A stretch of 32,929 nt of DNA, taken from the NCBI GenBank assembly GCA_949296645.1, contig CASFPH010000024.1, positions 1 to 32,929 on the forward strand, read 5' to 3'. The notes below the pieces were generated by a model, which was given only the letters and a program-made list of their open reading frames with translations, made no database searches and was not told where the DNA came from. This DNA comes from an uncultured Bacteroidales bacterium. GTDB lineage: Bacteria > Bacteroidota > Bacteroidia > Bacteroidales > UBA932. The position numbers and the translations under genes are program-made. Below, piece by piece: positions 26,237 through 32,929 of the stretch; the stretch's first letter is position 1, and the number at the start of each line of letters is the position of its first letter.

Positions 26237-27829
26237 TCAGTATTTGTGAAGAATCCTGCCGTTGTCTGTTCCGTTAGGATAAAAGGTATTACCGCTTTTA
26301 TGATATATGTTTCCGTTACTGTCCATATAATCATCTCCGGAAAGTTTTGAAAGCACTTCCACACCTCCGTCAATCGATTTTCCGTATTCAGTATCGGAGG
26401 CATCTCCATCCCCGTAGGTGCTTACTTTAACCAGACTTGCACCATGCAGCACATAAAGAATTATATAGCCTAAAAACATAATGTATTTCATAGGGTAACA
26501 GATGAGATAAAAAGGAAGCATCGGAGCATATTTTCTGGACCTTGCCCAAGCAGTCAGGGAAACCGGCAAAGAAACAAGAAATACCAGTACAAAACACAGT
26601 AAAGCACCTGCAGATCCTCCTGCAGCGAAGAAAAATATGCCGACCAGGGCAGCTGCAAGTCCCAAAATGTTTTCGAGCCAGCGCGGTATACGCGGAGCAG
26701 TTCTGTTGAATACGAGCAGATTGGTCTCCACTCTTATGATAAGGCCCATCTGCAAAGTTGCCAGTATGATGAATCCGAAAAATCCGCCAATCGCATAAAA
26801 AAGCGAATACGGCTGGAATATCATCCAGAATGCATCCGTACCCAAAGACAAAGTATACCATACTTCCAATAAAGTCAGCAGAATCAGTGTAATCAACGAT
26901 ATGCGGTGCTTCATGTCAGGATGGAAATATTCCGGATCTTCGTATTTGTAAAGGAACATAAGAATCGCCATTATAATGATAAACGGTATAAAGAAATTCA
27001 CTGCCAGTTTTCCTGCAAGAATCCCGTTGAAATACCCGCCTGTCTCAATATTGCGTATTTTGACCGGAAATGAGGCAATCCATTCCATATAGGCATCCGA
27101 AGCATTCGCATTTTTATAAAGCACATCGTCAAGTTCCTTTACGGATGTGATTCTCCTGAGATACTTTTTGTCGACATACGCCTTTTCCCCGCCGATATAG
27201 TCAAGTTCCACAAACTCACTTGATGGAGAAACTTCTTTTCCTATAAGAATGTCCCCATCCGAAAAACTCTTGACAGAAACGCCAAGTGAATCTACATAGG
27301 CAGACAGTCCGTTTTTATAATCTATTACCCACAGACTGTCCGTTCTGGCCGACATATATCCATAATAAACGCCGCATAAAGGTGCAATGAATCCAGGAAC
27401 ATGCGCCGTAGTACGGAGATTGCTGAAAGAACCGCATGTAATTTCCTTCCCCGAAACATATTTGCCCGAAAATGTGGCATTATCAGAGCCTGTAATTCTC
27501 AGGTCGAAATTTTCTGGGACGGTTTTCAACTTGCTGTAATGCCATGGATGTTTCTCCACGGTTCCCAGACCTGTCAGGAAAATCATTCCGTCATTTTTCC
27601 TGTATCTGTAACATTCGTATACATCACACTGTCCGCTATGCACGACAAAGGCATAACCGTCAAGATTGAATGAGAGATAGTGATATTTACCGGAATATAC
27701 CTGTTTTCCGGTCTCAAATGAATATACCGACATGAAATAAGATGTATCGGAAGTTTCCTTTCCACCATTGCGTGCAGCAAGGGAAACAACCGACATCAGA
27801 CAGAAAAACAAAATGACGAAGCGTTTCAT
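26237..27829 (-). CDS. Multi-pass membrane protein of unknown function with large periplasmic domain
   Basis: I do not recognise the family. The 530-aa protein has a signal peptide (FVILFFCLMSVVSLAA), then about 260 exported residues of beta-rich sequence including possible SH3-like stretches (DSLWVIDYKNGLSAYVDSLG, GEKAYVDKKYLRRI). A membrane part of about five to six segments follows between residues ~275 and ~465 (IPFIIIMAILMFLY, ISLITLILLTLLEVWYTL, IGGFFGFIILATLQMGLII, ALLCFVLVFLVSLPVSL, YIMFLGYIILYVL). The C-terminal ~60 residues are polar and rich in G, D and N. It lies 33 bp after the EamA transporter gene on the same strand and may be co-transcribed. It is convergent with trpS; only 13 bp separate the stops. 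Confidence 0.8.
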   Translation of the reverse strand: MKRFVILFFCLMSVVSLAARNGGKETSDTSYFMSVYSFETGKQVYSGKYHYLSFNLDGYAFVVHSGQCDVYECYRYRKNDGMIFLTGLGTVEKHPWHYSKLKTVPENFDLRITGSDNATFSGKYVSGKEITCGSFSNLRTTAHVPGFIAPLCGVYYGYMSARTDSLWVIDYKNGLSAYVDSLGVSVKSFSDGDILIGKEVSPSSEFVELDYIGGEKAYVDKKYLRRITSVKELDDVLYKNANASDAYMEWIASFPVKIRNIETGGYFNGILAGKLAVNFFIPFIIIMAILMFLYKYEDPEYFHPDMKHRISLITLILLTLLEVWYTLSLGTDAFWMIFQPYSLFYAIGGFFGFIILATLQMGLIIRVETNLLVFNRTAPRIPRWLENILGLAAALVGIFFFAAGGSAGALLCFVLVFLVSLPVSLTAWARSRKYAPMLPFYLICYPMKYIMFLGYIILYVLHGASLVKVSTYGDGDASDTEYGKSIDGGVEVLSKLSGDDYMDSNGNIYHKSGNTFYPNGTDNGRILHKY

Positions 27830-27862
27830 AAACCGTTATTTTATACAGTTCTTTTCAATAAT

Positions 27863-28771
27863 CTATTTCAGTTCACCTCTGGCCCGGCTCTTCGTTACAC
27901 AATAGACTCCGACAAATATCAACGCTGCTGCCAGCACCTTGGACCAGTCGAAAAGAGCTATGCCTGCGATTATCGAAGCTGTTGCACTCACTACAGGCTG
28001 TACATAATTGTACATGCTCACCACTGTAGGTCTCAGATTCTGTTGTCCGTGCAACATGAAAATATAGGCTACGAATGTTCCGAAGATAACGACGTATCCG
28101 ACCTCAAGCCATACGTCAAATGCATGATGTACTGCAAATGTCTCTTTGAGATCACTTGAAGCGACAGGCAGGAAACATATTGCGGCATACAGGAACATCC
28201 ATTTCATCAGGGTGAATATGTGGTATCTTGATATAAGTTTCTTGAAAATAGTAAGATAGCAGGCGAATGAGAAAGATGCTCCAAGACACAGAAGATTGCC
28301 CCATATATTGCCGTTTCCTGAATTTCCAGAATCTGATATACCTCCTGCGCCAAGTACCAGAAGCAAGGCTCCTCCGAGTCCGAGCGCCACACCGGATGCC
28401 TTCAGCAAGGATATCGGTTCCTTAAGAAATACGGCTGCCAGAATCATGGTAATTATAGGCATTACAGTGACTATAATCGAAGCATCAACAGGCGATGTCA
28501 TGGAAAGTCCGAAAGTATATGTACCCTGATTCAGTACAATTCCGAAGAGGGATGCAAAAAAAAGCGCGAAAAGGTCCCTTACGGAAACCTTTTCATACGG
28601 AACCAACAGTGATGCACACCAGAAACATACGGCACCGCCGACCATCCTCATTGATGCAAGCGAAAGTGCGGAAATACCCGACTCCATAGCCGCCTTGCCG
28701 ACAGGCGCCATCAATCCCCAAATAGTAGCTGAAAACAAAAGTGCCAGATGCGCGGATACCTTTTTCTTCAT
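27863..28771 (-). CDS. EamA/DMT-family transporter (probable metabolite exporter)
   Basis: The 302-aa protein consists almost entirely of about ten hydrophobic segments in two similar halves, the EamA layout: HLALLFSATIWGLMAPVGKA opens the first half and ASFSFACYLTIFKKLI the second, and it ends with ALIFVGVYCVTKS. Members export amino acids, sugars or other small molecules; the substrate is not predictable. I start it at the ATG 28771, preceded by an AAAGGA ribosome site, instead of the TTG at 28810. It follows tyrA by about 65 bp, so read-through from the aromatic operon is possible; export of aromatic compounds would be speculation. Confidence 0.9.
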   Translation of the reverse strand: MKKKVSAHLALLFSATIWGLMAPVGKAAMESGISALSLASMRMVGGAVCFWCASLLVPYEKVSVRDLFALFFASLFGIVLNQGTYTFGLSMTSPVDASIIVTVMPIITMILAAVFLKEPISLLKASGVALGLGGALLLVLGAGGISDSGNSGNGNIWGNLLCLGASFSFACYLTIFKKLISRYHIFTLMKWMFLYAAICFLPVASSDLKETFAVHHAFDVWLEVGYVVIFGTFVAYIFMLHGQQNLRPTVVSMYNYVQPVVSATASIIAGIALFDWSKVLAAALIFVGVYCVTKSRARGELK

Positions 28772-28835
28772 TTCCTTTAAATTGTACAAATCAACCCATA
28801 TAGCGGGCAAAAGGACAATAAATATCCGGAATAAC

Positions 28836-29642
28836 CTATAGAAAGCAATTGTGCATTTTGTTCTGTTCCTTACTTATTGTCTCCAGATACTTTAGTACCT
28901 CCGCTCTGGATCCGGATTGTATGACCATTTCCATATATTCAAGTTTATCACGCATTTCAGCCATGGCGGGAAGAAGTTCTGGATTCAGCAGAATTTCAGA
29001 GAGCAGACTGAAGTCTTCCGAGAAGAGACCTTGAGCTACGGCAAGATGTCTTTTGTATGTAGTGCCTGGTATATCCCTCTCTCCAGTTACAGAAGAGAAA
29101 AGTATTGTGGAAATGAAAGGTACTCCGAGAGAATATGCCATGGCCCTGTCATGTCCGGAAAACGTATATTCCCTGATGTTCAAACCAATAGAATCATAGA
29201 TCTTTCTAAAGAACAGGCGTCCTTCTTCATCACCCTCCGATATTATCACGGCATTTTCCCCGGCCAGTCTTGAAAGATCAGCAAATGTAGGTCCGAACAT
29301 CGGATGTGTAGAAACGAATCGGAAGCCGGAAGTCAGGTAAAAATCCTTCAGACTTCCTTTTACCGATGTGATGTCGCAAAGCAGGCAATCCTTTTCAAGA
29401 AACGGCATGACTTCGCGGAATGCCGTCTCCGTCATGGAGAGCGGCACACAATTAAGCAGCATTTCAGGTAAAAAATTCCTTATTTCATTCTTGCCTATAA
29501 CTTTAACGCCGGGTATTGCCTGTCCCGAAATTATGGCTATGGCTTCCGGAGATGTCTCCACTACCGCCACATCATGTGAAACGGAAAGGAGCCTTGCAAA
29601 AAAACGGCCCATCTTTCCTGCACCAAGAACTACCGCTCTCAT
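28836..29642 (-). CDS. tyrA: Prephenate dehydrogenase (short TyrA)
   Basis: The 268-aa protein begins with a Rossmann dinucleotide site (VVLGAGKMGRFFARLL) and has STHPMFGPTF (about 135-144), the usual substrate-site signature of TyrA. It converts prephenate to 4-hydroxyphenylpyruvate for tyrosine synthesis. It lacks a C-terminal ACT domain, so feedback control probably acts elsewhere. Its ATG overlaps the stop of the DAHP synthase/chorismate mutase gene (ATGA), so it is translated from the same message and receives prephenate from that gene's mutase domain. Confidence 0.9.
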   Translation of the reverse strand: MRAVVLGAGKMGRFFARLLSVSHDVAVVETSPEAIAIISGQAIPGVKVIGKNEIRNFLPEMLLNCVPLSMTETAFREVMPFLEKDCLLCDITSVKGSLKDFYLTSGFRFVSTHPMFGPTFADLSRLAGENAVIISEGDEEGRLFFRKIYDSIGLNIREYTFSGHDRAMAYSLGVPFISTILFSSVTGERDIPGTTYKRHLAVAQGLFSEDFSLLSEILLNPELLPAMAEMRDKLEYMEMVIQSGSRAEVLKYLETISKEQNKMHNCFL

Positions 29643-30736
29643 AACAGCATTGTTCTTCCGTTCATAGCCTCACCGTTCATTACGGACAACTGCAAACGTA
29701 CGGACTCCTGATGAATATCCCTGAAAACGGTACTTATGAATTCGTCTGACAAATCAAGCGCCTTGCCGGTACGTATCCTGTCTTTCAGGACTTCATCATA
29801 TCTGGATGACTGGAGAACAGGCATTTCATGTTCTTTTTTGTAAACTCCTATTTCTCCGGAAATCCTCATCCTTTTTGCAAAAAGTTCAAGTATGCTCGAG
29901 TCTATCCTGTCTATTTCACGTCTGAGATCGACAAGATTTTCCGTGGTCTGATTTGTGTCCCTGATTACAAGATGTCCTATTATACATTCAAGTGCATCGG
30001 GAGTAAGCTGTTGTGCCGCGTCGCTCAGTGCTTCTTCAGGCCTGACATGTGATTCAACGAAAAGACCGTTCATATTAAGATCCATTGCCTGCTGCGCCAG
30101 TGGCGATATGAGTTCCCTCCTGCCTCCTATATGGCTCGGATCACAGAAAATGCATATGTCCGGAATCCTTCTTTTAAGCTCTATTGGAATATGCCAAAGA
30201 GGCAGATTCCTGTACAGTTTCCTGTCATAGGAACTGAATCCACGGTGAATGGCTCCTATACGCCTGAGTCCTGCATTGTACAGACGCTGTATGGCACCTA
30301 TCCACAATTCGATATCCGGATTTACCGGATTCTTTACAAGTACCGGAACATCAGTACCCTTAAGGGCATCCGCTATTTCCTGCACTGCAAAAGGATTCAC
30401 GGAAGTTCGTGCACCTATCCATAAAATGTCTATCCCGGCTTTCAGGGCTTCGAAAACGTGTTCTCGGTTAGCCACTTCAGTAGATACAAGCATTCCCGTT
30501 TCAGCCTTGACTTTCTTAAGCCATGAAAGACCCTTCGAGCCCACACCTTCGAATCCTCCCGGTTTGGTACGCGGTTTCCATATTCCAGCACGGAAAATCT
30601 TAACTCCGATTTCCGACAATTCTTTTGCAGTCTGAAGCACCTGTTCTTCAGATTCCGCACTGCACGGACCTGCTATTACCACAGGCCGTTCCGACAATGT
30701 TTCCGGCATGATTACCGGTCCAAGCCTTATTTCCAT
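29639..30736 (-). CDS. Bifunctional DAHP synthase / chorismate mutase
   Basis: The 365-aa protein has an N-terminal type I-beta DAHP synthase barrel (about 1-260: VVIAGPCSAESEEQ at 19-32, IWKPRTKPGGFEG at 52-64, DPSH at 199-202) and a C-terminal chorismate mutase helix bundle (about 265-350: LRREIDRIDSSILELFAKRM, GVYKKEHEMPVL). It catalyses both the entry step of the shikimate pathway (PEP plus erythrose 4-phosphate) and chorismate to prephenate. The carboxy-terminal mutase fusion is the arrangement known in Bacteroidota and differs from the amino-terminal fusion of Bacillus. It starts 16 bp after the aminotransferase and overlaps tyrA by four bases. Confidence 0.93.
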   Translation of the reverse strand: MEIRLGPVIMPETLSERPVVIAGPCSAESEEQVLQTAKELSEIGVKIFRAGIWKPRTKPGGFEGVGSKGLSWLKKVKAETGMLVSTEVANREHVFEALKAGIDILWIGARTSVNPFAVQEIADALKGTDVPVLVKNPVNPDIELWIGAIQRLYNAGLRRIGAIHRGFSSYDRKLYRNLPLWHIPIELKRRIPDICIFCDPSHIGGRRELISPLAQQAMDLNMNGLFVESHVRPEEALSDAAQQLTPDALECIIGHLVIRDTNQTTENLVDLRREIDRIDSSILELFAKRMRISGEIGVYKKEHEMPVLQSSRYDEVLKDRIRTGKALDLSDEFISTVFRDIHQESVRLQLSVMNGEAMNGRTMLL

Positions 30737-30752
30737 AATGTATGTTTTTTAT

Positions 30753-31937
30753 TTAATTATTCATGTTTTTTACTCTCGCAAGCGCTTCTTCAAGCATTTC
30801 TCCGCTGCAGCACAAGGAAAGACGGATATATCTTTCACCGTGCATTCCGAATACTGTTCCAGGTGTCAGGAACACATTCGCTCCATATAATACCCTGTCA
30901 GCAAGCTGCTCGGCACCAGCTTCATTTTCAGGTATTCTGCCCCAGAGAAAAAGCCCTACCTGACTTTCGCTGTAAGTACATCCAAGTGCAGTCATTATCT
31001 CACCGGCAAGTTTTCTGCGGTTTCTGTAGACGGAATTTATCCCGTCGTACCATTTTTTCGGAAGGTGGAGCGCCTCTACCGCAGCCAATTGCATTGGTCT
31101 GAACTGTCCCGAATCTATATTGCTTTTTACCCTGAGAACCCAGTTTATGAATTTCTCATTGGATGCCATCATTGCGATACGCCACCCCGACATGTTGTGT
31201 GCCTTACTCATTGAATTCATTTCTATGCATATTTCACGTGCACCGGGTACAGACAATATGCTTTTCGGCCTGTCATTCAATATGAAGCTGTAAGGGTTGT
31301 CATTGCATATGATTATACCATGTCTCATTCCGAAATCGACAAGTCTACTGAAAAGCGATTCGCTGGCATCGGCTCCGGTAGGCATATTGGGATAATTCAC
31401 CCACATCAGTTTAACGCCAGTCAGATCCGTCCTGTCGAGTTCATCCAAATCAGGCTCCCAACCGAGGGATTCCTTGAGTTCATAAGGGATTATCCTTGCC
31501 CCTACAAGATTGCTCACTGATGTGTACGTAGGATAACCGGGATCCGGTACAAGAACCCCGTCACCAGGATCAAGAAAGGCAAGTGAAATATGAAGAATGC
31601 CTTCTTTCGATCCGATCAAAGGTTGTATTTCTCTTTCAGGATCAAGTACCACTCCGAACCAGTCGCGGTACCAGTCAGAAAAGCCGTGCCTGAGTTCCGG
31701 CAGCCCGGTATAAGGCTGATACCCGTGTTCGTTCCGGTTTCTTGCATGTAAACACAATACATCTACAGCTTCAGGTGCAGGAGGCATGTCCGGACTTCCT
31801 ATACCGAGATTGATTACATTTTTTCCGGATGCCTGCATACAAGCGATTTCCTTTAGCTTTCTTGAAAAATAATATTCCCTTACATCATTGACCCTTGCCG
31901 CCGGGATTATTTCACATGATCTGTTGTCCTTCTTCAT
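30753..31937 (-). CDS. PLP-dependent class I/II aminotransferase, probably aromatic
   Basis: The 394-aa fold-type I aminotransferase has VINLGIGSPDMPP (41-53), PDPGYPTYTS (131-140), NYPNMPTGAD (181-190), and the PLP lysine Lys245 in NSMSKAHNMSGWRIA. The sequence resembles the aspartate/LL-diaminopimelate aminotransferase group. Its place between pheA and the DAHP synthase/chorismate mutase suggests that it aminates phenylpyruvate and 4-hydroxyphenylpyruvate, or prephenate, in the last step to Phe and Tyr. That substrate is inferred from context. It overlaps the pheA 3' end by 26 bp. Confidence 0.9.
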   Translation of the reverse strand: MKKDNRSCEIIPAARVNDVREYYFSRKLKEIACMQASGKNVINLGIGSPDMPPAPEAVDVLCLHARNRNEHGYQPYTGLPELRHGFSDWYRDWFGVVLDPEREIQPLIGSKEGILHISLAFLDPGDGVLVPDPGYPTYTSVSNLVGARIIPYELKESLGWEPDLDELDRTDLTGVKLMWVNYPNMPTGADASESLFSRLVDFGMRHGIIICNDNPYSFILNDRPKSILSVPGAREICIEMNSMSKAHNMSGWRIAMMASNEKFINWVLRVKSNIDSGQFRPMQLAAVEALHLPKKWYDGINSVYRNRRKLAGEIMTALGCTYSESQVGLFLWGRIPENEAGAEQLADRVLYGANVFLTPGTVFGMHGERYIRLSLCCSGEMLEEALARVKNMNN

Positions 31938-32817
31938 ATTCGCCTAATATTTTCAGATTGTTTACCAATGGAGATATTGCATTCAGTGCCTGTCTGTATA
32001 TTTCCGTTCCGTCAAATACGACGTCGACATGGAAAAGATATTCCCATTCCCTTCCTATCATCGGGACCGACTGTATCCTCGTCAGATTCATCCCGTAAAA
32101 AGACAGTACCGAAAGCACTGCGGAAAGGGAGCCTCTTCTGTGAGGAAGTGAAAACACCATGGAAGACTTGTTTATACAGGTATTGCGGTCGCTTCCATTT
32201 ATGTCTTCGGCCCTTTCCAAAATCAGGAATCTCGTGAAATTATGCTTGTTCGTTTCTATGCCTTCGGCAAGTATTGCCAGTCCGTAATCTTCCGCCGCCC
32301 TTTTCCCACATATGGCCGCATGTCCTGTCAAATTGCCCGCGGCTATCATTTTCGCACTCGCCGCCGTATCCTCCTTTTCCACTATTCTGCAGGATTCAAG
32401 GTTCTTGAGAAATTCCTTGCATTGCATAAGCGCTACCGGATGGGAATTCACTTCTTTCACATCTTCAATCCCGGTACCTGGCAATGCTGCCAGAACATGT
32501 GATATACGCATTTTTATTTCACCGGTAATCTTAAGTGCAGACCTGCATAAAAGCTCGTGATTCGGTAATATACTGCCCGCAATCGTATTTTCGATAGCCA
32601 TAATGCCGGCATCCGCACGCCCGGATTCTACAACTGAAACAAGCTCTTCAAATGTATCGCACGGAACGATATCGATATCCGCAAAACCTGAGTTTTCCGC
32701 ATGTCCTGAATATTTCCGAAAATAAAATCTTGCCGCTTCTTCATGGTAGCAGCCTGCAATCCCCTGGACTGCAATTTCCTTTCTGCAGTAAACTGATTCA
32801 CCGGTTCCCTTTTTCAT
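31912..32817 (-). CDS. pheA: Prephenate dehydratase with ACT regulatory domain
   Basis: The 301-aa protein has the dehydratase halves AVQGIAGCYHEEAARFY and VNSHPVALMQC, and the catalytic TRF motif in NKHNFTRFLILER. A C-terminal ACT domain follows (about 215-295, SLPHRRGSLSAVLSVLSFYG and LTRIQSVPM), where phenylalanine normally binds as feedback inhibitor. It turns prephenate into phenylpyruvate. No mutase domain is attached; that activity is on the DAHP synthase. I choose the ATG at 32817 (MKKGTGES) because the upstream extension to 32907 is translated terminator sequence. It is the first gene of the minus-strand aromatic operon. Confidence 0.93.
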   Translation of the reverse strand: MKKGTGESVYCRKEIAVQGIAGCYHEEAARFYFRKYSGHAENSGFADIDIVPCDTFEELVSVVESGRADAGIMAIENTIAGSILPNHELLCRSALKITGEIKMRISHVLAALPGTGIEDVKEVNSHPVALMQCKEFLKNLESCRIVEKEDTAASAKMIAAGNLTGHAAICGKRAAEDYGLAILAEGIETNKHNFTRFLILERAEDINGSDRNTCINKSSMVFSLPHRRGSLSAVLSVLSFYGMNLTRIQSVPMIGREWEYLFHVDVVFDGTEIYRQALNAISPLVNNLKILGEYEEGQQIM

Positions 32818-32873
32818 AACGCCGTAAAACAAAAAAAGAGGGTGACCCAAAAGCCAAGAGACTTTGAGGTCAT
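32814..32873 (-). CDS. Possible phenylalanine-rich leader peptide before pheA
   Basis: A 19-codon ORF, MTSKSLGFWVTLFFCFTAL, contains four TTT phenylalanine codons and one Trp. Its TGA overlaps the pheA ATG (TTATGA). The ORF lies inside a terminator-like hairpin, the layout of a pheL-type attenuator. Against it, there is no spaced ribosome binding site (AGAGG abuts the ATG), and U-rich terminator DNA codes for Phe by default. Confidence 0.3.
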   Translation of the reverse strand: MTSKSLGFWVTLFFCFTAL

Positions 32874-32882
32874 CCTCTTTTT
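32831..32882 (-). terminator. Long hairpin with T-tracts on both strands just before pheA (terminator or attenuator)
   Basis: AAAAAGAGGGTGACC (32833-32847) pairs with GGTCATCCTCTTTTT (32868-32882) over 15 positions with one mismatch (a G-U on the plus-strand RNA), plus an inner AAAG/CTTT. Either direction ends in a U-run. On the minus strand the U-run ends 14 bp before the pheA ATG, so it could stop transcription before pheA. It may instead terminate genes outside the window. Confidence 0.75.
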
Positions 32883-32929
32883 GTTGTATAGATCTCACAG
32901 GCTGCACTGCCGTATGTGGGAGAGTTTTT

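Noticed and set aside
26223..26247. Hairpin ACAAATAC/GTATTTGT as a terminator between trpS and the convergent gene
   Set aside because: The stem is perfect over 8 bp but AT-rich, with no T-tract on either side.
32818..32907. 30-codon N-terminal extension of pheA
   Set aside because: It is translated hairpin/terminator sequence; the enzyme homology begins after the ATG at 32817.

Overview
The window looks like a chromosomal segment of a Bacteroidales-type bacterium (Bacteroidota). It has two SusC/SusD outer-membrane uptake pairs, a FecR-type anti-sigma factor of the PUL signalling kind, lipoproteins with Bacteroidota lipoboxes, a TAnnTTTG promoter element, and a pheA / aminotransferase / DAHP synthase-chorismate mutase / tyrA operon of the arrangement common in this phylum. 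No rRNA, tRNA or CRISPR array was seen.

Region 1 (1-7.7 kb) is an accessory island. It opens with a 23-bp tandem repeat and a short coiled-coil/membrane gene that looks like a mobilization-region leftover with a damaged 5' end. A tightly coupled minus-strand operon follows, in transcription order: small XRE regulator, C5-cytosine DNA methyltransferase, MORC/MutL-like GHKL ATPase, Z1-family helicase-like ATPase, PD-(D/E)XK nuclease-family protein, and an unrecognised 245-aa protein. This reads as a restriction-modification-like anti-phage system.

Region 2 (7.7-15.2 kb) is a SusC/SusD locus of the sigma/anti-sigma type that has been damaged. Only the C-terminal ~50 codons of an ECF sigma factor survive, fused to the edge of the island. 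An intact FecR gene follows, then a YafQ-like toxin-antitoxin pair, then an STN-containing SusC and its SusD. Behind the SusD terminator is a short relic of another SusD C-terminus.

Region 3 (15.2-25.1 kb) holds a MazG-like pyrophosphohydrolase (minus), a PfkB-kinase/GNAT-acetyltransferase fusion, and a tyrosine recombinase 42 bp upstream of a second SusC. That SusC has an unusual N-terminus and is followed by a SusD, a DUF4843-like lipoprotein and a PKD-like lipoprotein, ending in a strong terminator.

Region 4 (25.1-32.9 kb) is housekeeping: trpS, a convergent membrane protein of unknown function, an EamA/DMT exporter, and the minus-strand aromatic operon pheA, aminotransferase, DAHP synthase/chorismate mutase, tyrA. 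The last four supply DAHP entry into the shikimate pathway and the chorismate-to-phenylalanine/tyrosine branch. A strong hairpin overlapping a phenylalanine-rich mini-ORF lies directly before pheA and may be an attenuator.
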